64,000 bases of DNA from Isoetes taiwanensis (GCA_021234155.1 JAJEKV010000075.1:5055802-5119801), one strand, 5' to 3'. Counted from the first letter of the stretch, positions 22,501 through 35,270 are shown. A program made the numbers and translations. Notes: generated by a model not told the origin, from the sequence alone.

Positions 22501-25048
22501 GAAAGACAACAAACTCTTATTCAATATTTCAAAAGAAGTACATGCATAATTGCGGAGACAAAAATAAAATCTCAGCAGACAAAGATAATCCACTGAGTGC
22601 AGCCACCTGTCTATGCATAAGATAAGATACCCAAATATTCCTCAAAAATCAAACTTTTTTTCTGGGGAGCAAGCTGAGAACATAGGTATGCCTTCATCAA
22701 TCTGTCTTGCGCCTCGTGAAGAACTTGGTCAACACTAATTGATAAGCCTTTGAAGATACACAATGCCTTCTTTTCCAAACAGACACACCAACCAGCTTGA
22801 AGCTAAGTAGAAAGCCTGTTGCTGTAAGCTGTTCTAAGTGGAAGGATAAATGGCGATAAGCGCCTGCTGGCTAGTCAAGGCCACATGGAAGAGAGTAACT
22901 ATGATCAAACTGGCTAAACTTGGTCACATAGAAAGAAGCAGTGCTTGAGACTCTCAACTCGTCGCTTACACAGTGGGCAGAGTTCTGAAATGCGGGGATA
23001 AAACTTATGAACCAATACATTAACCCGCAGATATGTGTGAAGGAGCTGCCACCATAAGGCATAAACTTTGGGATGAAGCAATTTATTCCAGACGCAGGAA
23101 CACATACACTTCCATTGAGGAGGGGGAATGCAGAGCTGCCAACCAGCCCGAGGAAGGACAATGTCAACATCAACTAGCTTTCGATATAACGAATGCACAA
23201 GACCTTGTGCATTAACAATTTGGGAACCAATCCAAATAGGCACATGAATTGATTGTGAAGGAGCGTCTGGCAAAATGTCAGCCAACTTTTGCCACAGAGC
23301 TCTGTCCCATCGAGAGAGCATAAACTTAGTCTGAAAAGCATCCCAAAGGCAACAAGTATCCAGCCTCATATCAAGCACCAACTATGAGAATACCAGCAAG
23401 CCTCCAATGCCGCTGAGTCAATGGATGTACTGTAGCACACAGAGGCATGTGATCATCCAGAGGAATCCACCAACACGGAGAACCTACCTATGTGCATACA
23501 TTTGGATTAATCTTAAATACCACACGAACTGCCTCCCAAGAATCAAGCAGTCGCTTCAAGAAGGGGAAAGCATTTGGATATGGACGAAACTGATAAAACA
23601 GACACCAAGAAAGAACTGCCCTAAACTGATAAAAGAGACACCAAGGAAGAACTGCCCTAAGTGCTGGTTTCCCAAAAGGAATACACTGCCCAAGTGCTTG
23701 CACGACCAACCTCATTCCAGGCGAATGTACCATGCCCGCCAAGCAGCGACAGATGAACTTAGATATCAAAATTTTACTCTGTAAATGAAAGTCAATCATA
23801 CCTAGACCTCCAGCAAATCTTGGTTTGATACATGTGGACCAAGCGACCTTGACAACCACACCTATCTCAATACCTGCCCAAATGAAGTTACGGACAGTTT
23901 GAACAACCTCTTAAACTTTGTTCGTGAGTCAAGCACAGCAGATGCCATATACACGTGAGTGTTGCTGAGAACCTGCTTAGCAACTACTATCCTTCCTGCC
24001 AGAGAAAGCTTAGCTGTATTCCACCAAAAAGGATGCTTATGCATGCCTTCCACTATAACATCCCATGCATCTGAAGTAGAGATATGTATACTCACAGGAA
24101 TGCCCAAGAGTTTAGTGGCCTTCCCTTGAGGAAGATCTTTCGAGGGATACTCATAAACACAGGGAGGAACATCCACATTCAAGGTCCATAAACCAGAGCA
24201 CTTTAGCCACCCAACAAGGACCCCTGATGCCAATGGGAAGGAGTCCAGCAAAAGCTTAGCATTCTGAAGATTATCATCCTCAGCCATTAGAAAGAGAAAT
24301 GTATCATCACCATACTGATTATAAACTTCTTGAGATCCATACTCCATATTCAATCCCTAAACTACACCATCTTGAGTAATCGAAGAGAACAGCTAGGACA
24401 ATACCTCTGCCACAATAGTGAACAATAACGAGGCAAGGGGACATCCTTGTCAAACTGCTCTATCAACAGAAACACAGCCGATGGTTCTTTTTGAAAAAGC
24501 ACAGTAGATTGAGAAAAAAGATGGAGCTTCATAACATCTCTAGTAAACGCTCTCCAAGTCCCAATGCCAAAAGGCATTTTTGCAGGAAATTCCAATCTAT
24601 ACTGTCATAGGATTTAGCAAAATCCAATTTGAGATATACAATGTGTTGACCCTTTAGGCGCGCCCAATACATCCCCTCGGCATTGATAATCTTATCCAAG
24701 CTTCTGAACCGTCGGAACTCAAAGAAAGCATTGAAGACATCATCACCTAGCCAATTCCAATAAGCTTGGAAAACTCTGCAGGAAAACCATCCAGGCCTGG
24801 GCACTTATTCTTCTTTAAAGTGTCTACAGCAGAATGCAAGTCATCCACAGTCATACTTAATTCCAACTGAACACGCTGCTATGGGAAAATAAGAACGAAT
24901 CTTAGATAAAACTGCCTCCTGCATGTCCTCTTGGAAGGGCAGAGAGTGATCAGTAGAAAAAGAAGAAAAATGGTAAAAACGAAATTGCTTTAACTGTGCA
25001 TTGAGCTTGTCTTCATTTCCAAATTGTGCTTCAGAACTAGCATTTAGA
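22501..25048 (-). pseudogene. LINE (L1-type) ORF2, 5'-truncated and frameshifted
   Basis: Minus-strand pieces in order give the reverse transcriptase and its C-terminus. They are DTLKKNKCPGLDGFPAEF (24.8 kb), YLKLDFAKSYDSIDWNFLQK (24.6 kb), a QYGDDTFLFL active site (24.3 kb), KATKLLGIPVSIHI, WWNTAKLSLAGRIVVAKQVL, and a zinc-type ending with CPLCKRR and LKHCFFLC (22.95 kb). Sequence further 5' reaches about 25048 (SSEAQFGNEDKLNAQL, LPFQEDMQEAVL). Endonuclease and ORF1 are missing, as expected for 5' truncation during target-primed insertion. Several frame changes and stops make it inactive. The catalytic box is YGDD where plant LINEs usually have (F/Y)ADD. The LINE at 47.2-52.7 kb belongs to the same family. 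Confidence 0.88.
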
Positions 25049-25360
25049 ACAAATATCCACCATTATCTACATGTACCTGTGATAAATCAGCCTCAGTGCT
25101 ACCTTATATGTTTATGCCATCAAACAATATTCAGATTTATACACCAACATCTGTGTGTCAATGCACAGCTATGACAGTTTATCAGTTAAAACATATTGTT
25201 ATGTATTTTCCATTTAATATAAATCATCCATTTATTTTATTTAACATTCATTCACTCATAAAATAGAGTGTGATCTTCATAATTAGATAAGCCTAAAGAT
25301 AAATCAGCTAGGGCAGGTTCACACTATAGAGTTATGTTAAAATTAAGTAAGGAGTAGAGC
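25049..25360. other. no feature recognised
   Basis: AT-rich spacer between the truncated LINE and the palindromic repeat field. Confidence 0.5.
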
Positions 25361-28300
25361 AGTATAAATTTATATGGAGGATGTACAAATTTAAACAGAG
25401 GTGGTATAAATTTATACAGAGTTGGTATAAATTTATACCGTCAGTATAAATTTATACGAAAGCTAGTAAATAAAGGCAAGAATTCGTATACACACCTCCA
25501 TGAACAACAGTTGTGTGCGAAAACATAAACGAAAAAAGTACTTAAGCCCCCGCTTCCCGGACTATTTACTCATACAGCGAAGTTGGACGAACGATCCGCC
25601 TTAAATACTTGATCTCTTTGGTACTGCATCAACTCTATAGACTTCTGTACACGTAAGTATCCAACCTGGCACAAGTTTTAGTTTGGTAAAAAATTTATTC
25701 TACTAGATCTTTAAATATTTCCTAGTTTGTACTCTGTCGGTATAAATTTATACCGCGAAAGTGCTTGGCCGTCACAAAACCAACAGTGTGGTGACTCGAA
25801 CGGTATAAATTTATACCGCTTAAGCCCTTGGACTGTATAAATTTATACCGTAGGAATCACGAAGAGTGTAGACGGTCCGAGCGCTCACGGTATAAATTTA
25901 TACCGTCCGAGTGCTCATGGTATAAATTTATATCGTCCGAGTGCTCACGGTATAAATTTATACCGTCCGAGTTCTAAATTTGACAAAACTTGGGCCGTAT
26001 TCTGCAAACAGTTACATAGAAATGAGATGTTTATGTGAGAGAAAAAACACAGAAAACCTCAAAATTTATCACCTCTATAAGCAAAATCATCAATGTTTCT
26101 GGCATTTTTTTTACTATGGCTTTGTTTGCAGCTTCAGTGTTGTTCCCAAGGGGAAAGGCCAATGTTCTACTACAGAATCAGATCTTTACGACATGAAGGA
26201 TACCACCTGGTTCGTGCATTGTGGTGCCAGAAGTAGATCTCCTACAGATGCTTATTTGTACATCTGTAACAAGCCAGGCAGAGCCAAATACAAGGCAGAA
26301 GACTATTACCCGGGTGGAGAAATGTGTAGCATTCCAGCCACAGAGAATGAGAATGAACTTTACCTGAAAACTCTGAATAATGATAAGGAGGTGGATTACC
26401 TTCTCTCCACTACGATGTTGAGAATATCAACGTGCAAGCCTAAGGACGTTCAAGAATACATTTCTGATAATAATAAAGCAGGGCATGTAAGTACAGAGTT
26501 CACAAACTATGACTTGCTTTCGCTTTCGTATAAATTTATACTGATCGTATGCTCAAAACATTTCTTCTTACAGGACATTGTTGACATTTTGGCATCAGTT
26601 ATCCTCTGCGACAAAAAAGTAATGGTAAAGGGCATGTGGTATCCACGTGTCAAGGAAGATTCAGACAAAGCAAGTGAGACAGAAGAAGAGGAGGTTGAGG
26701 AAGAAGTGGTCCTGCCCTCTAAGAAAAGACCTGCAGCATCTAGAGCCACAGAAACTAAAAAACAGAGAACAACCAAGGCACTAACCATTGAGGAATCAGC
26801 AGAAGCTTTGAAGAAGGCGCCTGGAGCAGACATAGTGCTAAAACCAGCTGACAGATCTAGCGCCTTGCTAAAAAAGGTCAATGAAACGAAGTTGTTAAAG
26901 CAAACCATTTCATTGTCCATAGACACAATTAAGAGGCCTCCTAAGAACGAGAATGGTGTGAGGTTGCTTCAAGTGAGGAAGCTCTATGCTGCGCATGTTG
27001 CTATCTTAAAGCAGAGAATGCGGAGGAATCCACATGCGCATGTGTCCCCGCTAGTTGTTATAGTCAGCCGAGATCAGATTCAAGAACTCTCAGAGTACAA
27101 GAAAGCTCTTTTTGAAGATTACACATATTATGTTTTAGGTGGCACCCACAGTTACAAGGCCATAAAGGAGTTGTCGAAAGAAGAAAGCAGGAATGAAGTT
27201 TGGAAAAGTGTGGAGGCACACATTTATGTTGGACTTGACCGATGAAGAAGTAAAGTAGTAGTAGTGAGCCACAACTTAGACAACGACTTCAGGTTGAAGA
27301 TGAGCTTAATTGATAAAATCCGTTTTATGCACAGAGTGTTTGTGGAGTTTAAAAACGAGCATGGTGAGGACTTCGAAAAACAGAAAAATATGTTACAGCA
27401 ACTGCGAGAGGTTTGTATCACAGAATGTTTCCTTAGCTATGACACGGATAAGAAGCCTCACATGGCCGTGAAGCAACACGACAATTGCTTTCATCTTGCC
27501 TTTCGAGATGGCCAGGTGAGTTCTTAACTTGTTGTAGAAGGTTCTCTTTTGTGTTCACGGTATAAATTTATGCCACCAGCATACTTGGTACAAATTTATA
27601 CCGCTTAGGTTCTAGGTTTCTCTTTCGTGTTTACGGTATAAATTTATACCACTGCCAAACTTGGTTTTAAATTTATACCGCTAGGCGTCTAGACCTGTTC
27701 CATGCTCACGGTATAAATTTATACCACCAACATTATTCGTATAAATTTATACTAAGATATTCGTTGCATTGGGTTTTCTAGGTGTGGGATTTACAAGAAA
27801 GAATTTTTTGTATGTTCGAAGATGGTGAACTAAAAGAACAAACAAGCAGCACGGGCAAGAAAACAAAGAAAAACACAGAGGCCAAACAAAAAAATATGAG
27901 CATTGTGCCATGGACGCAACTTCAGGGAATAAAAAGCAAAGAAATAATTGTCAGGCTACTAGAGAAGGTTGTTGCAAAAGAGTTTACACTTGATGAAATA
28001 GCAAAAGAAGCCAAGACGTGAGTTGTCATCTTAATTTGCTAGGTTCTTTCTGTCATTTTGTAATTGGGTTCCTCTGTTTCATTGCAGTTAAAAAGACATT
28101 GTTACTTGCCAGTCTGATCTTATTAAGCAACTAAACCTAGAGGTGTGGGAGGAGTGCAAGCTTCTTTACCCTGGAAGTACGTCCGACAATATTATAAGAG
28201 AGCATGCTGTCAACTTTAGTGGCTGGATACGTAAACTTAGGCTCATCTTCGAGGAGTGGCTTCTTATTGTGTGTTGTTTAACAGAACAAAAAGAAAGGGC

Positions 28301-29511
28301 TACCAGCGGGATTTTTTAATCTAGTTCGGAGAGCAAAAGAAGAAAGGCACAGATTGAAAGCCATAGAACAAGGCAAACAAGTTGCAACAAGCAGCTCGGA
28401 AGGTGACTATGAAAGATTTACCACCTTCGGCCAGGATTGTTTGTACAAAGTAGTGCATGGCGACTGCAGAAAATTGCAAACATTCGTCGAAAAGAAAAAC
28501 TTCACGCTTTGCATTGCTGACATACCTTATGGGTTCAAGATAAAGGACAGTCTTTTTGATGATAAGGCCTTCTCGCACATTCAAGTCTGAGAATTCTTGG
28601 AAGGCCTGAAAGAAGTTACCTTGTCTTCCCATTGGCGTGTCATTGTTTTCCACTCAGACTTGCAAACAATGTCTATACTAAAGCTTCGAGAACTGTATCT
28701 GGTAAAGTCTAGAGCGTTGCGGTATAAATTTATACCATCTACTTTGTTTTCTAACTTCCTGTTTCCAAGTTGAAAAGAAATGTAAAAAGAAATGGTGGAG
28801 GTCCTAGGCTGGTTAGCTGCTTCGAGCACTTCCACATAGCATATTATAGTGCCGACACGGGGCCGACACCAAGAAAACCATGGCGCACTTTAATACGCGA
28901 GAAGAGAAATCACCTCCTTGCAATGCTTTCCAATTTCTTGCTGTGTTGCAAAATTTAAGAGATCCTCAACGTCAAGGTGTTGTGGTTTCTCACTACCAAA
29001 AACCACAGAGACTAATTAACAACTTGATACGGTGGTTCTCTCGCCCAGGTGACTTGATGCATTTTCTGGAACTAGCACCACAGCAATTTGTGCTCTCAAG
29101 CAGGGTGCAACGTGGTGTCCGTTGATATAGATATGGATAAAATCGGTTTCATAAGAACTAGAATAAGTTCTTGTGAGTCTTTTCCTGATGAGAACGAGGA
29201 ACTTGGTGTTAAGAGAATGGAGAAGTTAAAGGCACTTACGCAGAAGTATAGCCTCCTATCACGGGGATGCGTGATGACAAGGTTGAGTTCGTTGATCTTG
29301 AGCCAGTACAAGAACGGGCTGCAGAGAAACCCCTGGAAATTTTGGCGCAAGCAGAAACAGGTGTCTCCGTCCAAGTGTTGTCTCAAGAAGATGAACAAAG
29401 AGGGGATGAGAGCCCCGTAGACTGGGATGATCCACCACCCAACAAATAAATATTTACTGCTTGTTGTCGGTATAAATTTAGACCGCTGGGCTTCGGTATA
29501 AATTTATACCG
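25361..29511. repeat. dispersed 18-bp palindrome CGGTATAAATTTATACCG, about 20 copies
   Basis: Perfect copies start at 25738, 25801, 25888, 25948 and 29494. Near-perfect copies start at about 25361, 25402, 25423, 25443, 25833, 25918, 26527, 27558, 27586, 27634, 27662, 27709, 27738, 28720 and 29468. The unit is its own reverse complement. Copies lie upstream of the methyltransferase-like gene, in three of its introns (26487-26573, 27516-27781, 28702-28770) and downstream, and none lies in an exon. From 25876 to 25977 three copies sit in a 30-bp tandem with spacer TCCGAGTGCTCA. I found no copy elsewhere in the window. Function is unknown. Confidence 0.92.
26132..29448 (+). pseudogene. ParB-like plus beta-class DNA N4/N6-methyltransferase gene, broken
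   Basis: Exons with good splice borders are 26132-26486, 26574-27515, 27782-28017, 28088-about 28270, 28285-28701 and 28771-29448. The N-terminal part (DTTWFVHCGARSRSPTDAYL) is unrecognised, and an acidic and Lys-rich linker follows. Next comes a ParB/sulfiredoxin-like core (YYVLGGTHSYKAIKEL, VEAHIYVGL, then TDEEVK and HNLDND in shifted frames). A helical stretch follows, then motif IV ADIPYGF (28.5 kb), KPQRLINNLIRWFSRPGDL, a GTSTTAICALKQG motif I and CNVVSVDIDMDKIGF. Motif IV before motif I is the beta-class order of bacterial adenine-N6/cytosine-N4 enzymes. Disruptions: frame changes near 27237 and 27268, a stop at 28088, a shift near 28275, TGA 28588-28590, and shifts near 28925, 29075 and 29105. 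Palindromes fill its introns. Confidence 0.68.
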
Positions 29512-32500
29512 CTCTTTCCTGTATTGTTTTGACCAAATTTAATGGGTGATTTTAAGAAGTTTGTTCTCTTGTATATTGTCCTTTTTGTTTTGTAGTTCTA
29601 TGTCAACTTGGATTTTCTGTGTAGGAACATATTTCTTTGCCTCTGTAACTGCAATCACAAAAAAATTGTTACACAAACATGAAAGAGAACCTCTTTCAAA
29701 ACCTCAATTTTCGTCCCCGGTATTTCAGTTGCTCTCCTAAAAGTTCTTTTGCCCCCAAAAAATGGCCTTTTTTTGTATTGATTTTTTTGTAGCATATTTT
29801 CATTAAAAAGACTGTTTTCATATTGGTCTTGCAAAAACTGTACTTAGCTATCTAAATTGCCTCTATTTCGGCTTCATTTAAAAAGTTTCTAAAATTATTT
29901 AAGGAATCTTTCAAATGCACTTCTTAAATAAGTGCGTTTCAATTTAAACGTCGTTCATGACAAGGTTTTGACATTCGCAATCATTGTTTCACTTCGATGA
30001 GATGGTAAGGTTTCTTGCATGCGCTCCTTTTTTTCATTATATAATCTACCTAAGCAATAAAATTAAGACGTTAAAGATCGCAGTAGAAAACACTATCTAA
30101 ATCGACCACGGCTTCTTCTGTGGCTGCATCGTTTATCTCTCTTCTTCTCAATGGAATTGGATGGCAACCTAAATAGCAAGTTGTACATGATGACCCTTTT
30201 GCAGCTGGTATATGTAACATTATATCCACTTGCCTATTGACTATCCTCTATAACCAGGTCTTCCCATTTCTGCTCATTATGAACGGAATTCTCCATAGCC
30301 ATTTTGGTGTCTCTGCTGCAGATAATTTTAGTTGGATTCAAACAAGATCTGGGCAAGAGCTGCCCCAATGATGCCAAGACTTGCGACAATTTGGATGAGG
30401 AATGAGTTATACAACAGAAAAAAGTTTCTTCTGCAATGCATTCTTAAGTTCTTTGCATAGATCGATTAAGTTTCTCCTAGACATTCTTATTCCTATGCTT
30501 AATCAGTTTATTTATCCATTTCTCTGTAGTTTGAATGCAGAATGCAGCAAGATGAAAAGAACAATAATCTTTTCTAAAACCGGATCATTCTCTCTTCTCC
30601 CATCCAAGTATAAGGAGTTTTTTTAAATACTAATTCTGTGATTATCTGGATGAATCCAGTTGCTTTGATTACAGTTGCTTTGGCGTAAGTATCAAATGAA
30701 GTATCAAATTCCTCTGAGATAGCATTCACAATATAGTACTCACATATGTATAAAATAGTTGGAAGCATTTGACATTTACTTGATTTTCTATTCTCATGTA
30801 ACTAAAAACTCAAAAAGTTGATTGAGATAACACCAATGATTAGTAGCATACGTTCTATGTTCTCATATTATTCTCCATCACATTGCCTTGTCCAGAGGTT
30901 TATCTAACATAATGTGACTGGGACATGGTAACAACATAAATAGAATATCTATAATAGTATGCTACAGAGTGACAGAAGGCCATCTGTGCTGGAGTGCCTT
31001 CTATGACGACAGATGCTATTGTAGTTCCAGCTTTGTTTGTTACATATATCAGGTGGAAAAAGAACCTTGACAAAGATTGAACTGAAGAATGTTGTGGGCA
31101 AATTTGTTGTCACCAGTTTTAAAATTCTAGAATTCGCATGATAACATTGGTATGGTAGCTTCTCTCTATGGATCTGCCCTTTGACTTATCTTTTGGGTAC
31201 ATTTCTAGACCCTTGGGAAACAACTCAAAAACATCTATGGAAAGCGGTTTCTATTGATTCGCATGGCAATGGACCAAGTCAGTATTTCCGGTCCATTGTA
31301 ATATGCCATGGCATACCACCTAATAGACCTGGCTACAACTTCATGGTTGACTTCCTTGGCCATGGCACATGTTTCAGGGAAGCAGAATACCTGTTGTATT
31401 GTTGCATATAGCATTTGTGCAGCCTAGAAATTGAAGTTAAACAGTTGCAGCATAGTGGAAAGTAGTGTTCCTGATCATTTAGGTCCAATATTATCAGCAT
31501 ATAATACAATCTAGAAATTGGATCAATTTGCAACAAGAGCTTCAAAATCTGTTGCCACAATCATACCAAATGCTTATTCATTGTGCCAAACTTTGTGATA
31601 CAAAGGTTATTGAAGCAAAACTTCTCAACACACATGAGTTCCTTTTATTTCGTCTTTGTTCCTTTCATATTCATTATCCATTTGTTTTATCTCCATGTCC
31701 TATTGTGTCTCCATATGGTAACAAGTATCCATTCGTCCAAAAAGAATTTGAAACAAAAGCCCATAACAAAGCATTGGTAAGCTCGATCAGTTCCAGCTTA
31801 TATTGAAGTTTTGGCTATTTCTTTTTGTAGTTGGTTAGAGTGTGGAGATAAACAATTAAGCAAAGGGTAAAGTTAATCCAAGTCTATCTGCTCCAACCAC
31901 AAATGGAGAATAGTGGTCTTAACGCAAAGGGTAAAGTTAATCCAAGTCTATTTGCTCCAACCATAAATGGAAAATAGTGGCCTTAAAGAGCCGAGTCTGA
32001 CATTATGATAGAACCGCTTCAACTCTTGCATATTTGAGGTGCACGTAGATAATAGATAATCTACGTTCCTTGAAGCACACACCATTTCTGCTATTTTGCT
32101 ATCATGCTAATCTGTTTTGCAAAGACATTATCTAATGATGTTTGCTATTCTGTTTTTAATGCTCACGCTATGTAGGTGTTCCTTACCAATAGATCACTTT
32201 TAAATTCTTACATATGACAATAAACATGATTCTAAGGGATATGGCCATGCCCCTAGAATAAGTCTTAGCCACTCTCTCCAAAACACATTGCTACAAAAGA
32301 TCAAAACACTAATGTGCAACTAACTATATAGTATTTCTATTGCATCATGTCTACAATTGAATTTATTGAGTTACTTATTCCACATATATAAGATTCTTGC
32401 AACATGTCTGCAATTGGATTTCTGAGTTACATATTTCACATCTAAGATTATGCTTAATTCGATTACCCCAATCTCCAATTACTGACAATCTTATAACGAA

Positions 32501-34949
32501 TATTGCCCAACCATGCAATCCAATAAAAATACCAAAATAAACTCTGTCCTTGCCCACTAAACAATAAGAATTCTAGCGAGATTCTAGCAAGTCCTTGAAA
32601 CCTCTTCTATAACTCTTGGGAATAGAGGCCCAACTTATAACTTGCCACATAGCGCATAAAGAAAAGAAATACTTCTAGATCATTACACACAGTATAAATA
32701 TCTCACACAATGGAGGTGCAAGACAAATGAAGGTAAAATCCCATTATCCAATGGTTCGATACAAATCTTTTTAAGGTTCAAACTTTAATGTTTATTTACG
32801 TTCTAATAACAACAAACAATAGGTGGATGCTGGAGATTCCATACAAGCAACATTCTATTAGAAGATGAATGATGGGCTTAAAAAAAGCTAGATTATGCAT
32901 TAATTACCTTTATACATTATGAAAATATCAAATATTAATAGTTCTATTCTATTCTATTCTTTAGATTTCTAAACTTATGTCCATCATCTTTATTAGTTTT
33001 TGAAATTATGCCCTATGAAAAGCCCAGCAATGCTTGGCACTTTTTCTAGTATTAGATATGTTGCCGCAATACATTAGAGTACATTTGTATATATTAGAGT
33101 ATATCATGTACATCTCTAGCTGCTGGTTTTCTATTTTTGGCTGTTGGCCTTTCAATGATCTTTATTCCATGTACTTATAGATTACATGTAATACTGAGAA
33201 CATTTAGATTGTTCCCATTCTATTCTTGTTGTATCTCTTCCATTCTTGCTTCCGCTTTGGCTCACTTTGTACTGCATGTTTACATCAGTCCATAGCTGAT
33301 ACGTTTTCCAACATAAGGACACTTTAAATTTATAAAAGTCATAAACGGGTGGATCTTCAGAGGTATCATTTGATCCAAAAACCTGGTCCCTGATGCCCAA
33401 CATCCAAATCAACAAATTCAGCTTTTTCTGTCACAAACTTTTTTTCAAAAATTTGAATTTGTCATATTCAAAGGATCGAATTCTTTGCCCGAAAAAATGA
33501 ATGATGATGCTAAAAGCAAAATGACAATAAAGAAAAGGACAGATTTGCTACATGGTTCCATTTTGGATAAACAGGGATTTGGAGGCGAGACTAAGGTGTA
33601 GAATGAAGGAATTTATGGAAGAAAAAGACGGATGATCTGCGACAAAAGGAGCACAGAGATGTTTGTGCTTAAAAATGGTGTGATTTATTTGCCTTTTTTT
33701 TTTGTCTGAAGGCTCTATAGTATTTGAACCATTAAAAGGTAAATTACTCCTTTAAGGAATATTCTCAAAGCATATACCCATTAAACATTATTTCAACTAC
33801 CTCTAAGGCAACACGTTTACCTATTACGGTTTTTGCACCTTAGGTAACCCAAGACATTGCACAACAAACAACCTAGGGCAACAACCATGCTTTGAAACTG
33901 ATTCATATTCCAACTTTTAACCACTAAAACATATCATTACCCCAAACATACCATGCCTGCAAATTCACATTAATGGTTTGTGAAATAGTTTTCCCTGCAA
34001 TTTACTTTTGAGGCACAACGTGATCCCACCTTTGTGCTTACAATTTAATGTCTCTTAAAATTTTCCACATTTTTCTTTGAGACACAGAATGATCCCACCA
34101 TCGGCGATCCTTTTCGTGCAACACATGTGGAAAGGTTTGGCGCCCTGGCAATGCTGTCACCGCTACTTTGTAGGGAAGTGGATGAATGGATATGAAAGAA
34201 CAGATTAACCATGTAATGTTGACTTGTCAAATTCAGACGGGTCATAACTTTCAAGTCATATTTGTACCTTGACCGCCTGCAAAAACACCACCTTGATTAA
34301 ACACAATACCGAGAAAGCCATAACTGAAAATGTGCATGTGCTTTGTGTAAACACATCATGAAAATTTAGGAACATCCAGAAGAGTGAGTTTCAAACACCT
34401 CAACCTTCCAGTTGCATACAAATTTGCAACACACATTCTAGACTTCTTATTTCATTGTGCACAAAGAAAAGTACGTTGCTAGAATAAGTAAACTTTTGAT
34501 CCGAATCATAATTTTGATGATAATTCAATTGTATGTTATTCGTAGGATTGTTTCATATGTGCAGAACCCAACAAAAGGATGCGATTTAAAAAACATAAGA
34601 ATTGCCAACTTGCAATATTGACATCTCAAATAAGATAGAAGGTCAAGAACCAACCCGTGAGCCTCCTTCAAAATATCCAATAACATATCCAAACTACAAG
34701 TAAAGCACAAAAGCAACGGCTTCAACATTGACATGGCCCTTTACTCGAAGTCGCATTTTAGTTTGACTGCCACAGGTGCACAGGGCGCTGGCTCCGCCAG
34801 CGCTAAATTCTTGTATGTATATAAATACTTATACTAGCCCATCAAGTGGCCAGGTCCATTACAGTTTGGAGGCATTTGTAGTTCATTTGACTAACTGTGA
34901 TGTAGCAAAACTAAGACTTTTTGGTATTGCAAGTGCTAAGGCATCTCCA
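29512..34949. other. 5.4 kb without a recognised gene
   Basis: AT-rich, with short ORFs on both strands. I see no conserved motif, splice-linked frame or element ends, apart from the 64-bp duplication at 31860-31986 and a strong hairpin GCGCTGGC-TCC-GCCAGCGC at 34785-34803. Confidence 0.5.
31860..31986. repeat. 64-bp tandem duplication
   Basis: Two copies starting GCAAAGGGTAAAGTTAATCC (31860 and 31924) with a few substitutions. Confidence 0.85.
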
Positions 34950-35270
34950 CCACTACTTAAGATATAATCAAATTTTATTTTGCTACTTTGGTCCTCATGC
35001 CCCTATTTGAAGTATTACCTATGATGAATAACATGTTTTATATTAGTACATAAAATTCATGCAAGATAGTTGGCTTATGAAAACCCTTATATGCAGGTAA
35101 TTGGTCTATGCGAATCACTTTGTTACCTTTGGTGCACGAGCCAGTTGGGCCAAGGCTTAGCAATCTGAAGACTATTCCACTACTTAAGATATAATCAAAT
35201 TTTACCTTGCTCCTTTGGTCCTTATGCCCCTATCTGAAGTATTACCTATGATGAATAACATGTTTTATAT
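34950..35270. repeat. tandem duplication A-B-A', split by the Rep-like element
   Basis: Unit A (34950-35043, from CCACTACTTAAGATATAATC) is followed by unit B (35044-35176). A second A (35177-35270) is then cut at GTTTTATAT. The missing second B starts at 37941 on the far side of a 2670-bp insert. The period is 227 bp. Confidence 0.9.

Noticed and set aside
25876-25977. CRISPR-like array
   Set aside because: Regular 30-bp spacing suggests one at first sight, but the spacers are the same sequence each time, the repeat is a full palindrome, and the setting is a eukaryotic gene with introns.
28588-28590. TGA as a recoded selenocysteine codon in the methyltransferase
   Set aside because: Land plants lack the selenocysteine system, and the gene has several other disruptions, so a nonsense mutation is simpler.
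34785-34840. Helitron 3' end at the GCGCTGGC-TCC-GCCAGCGC hairpin
   Set aside because: The hairpin is strong, but no CTRR tetranucleotide follows at the right distance on either strand; the nearest CTAG is about 33 bases away.
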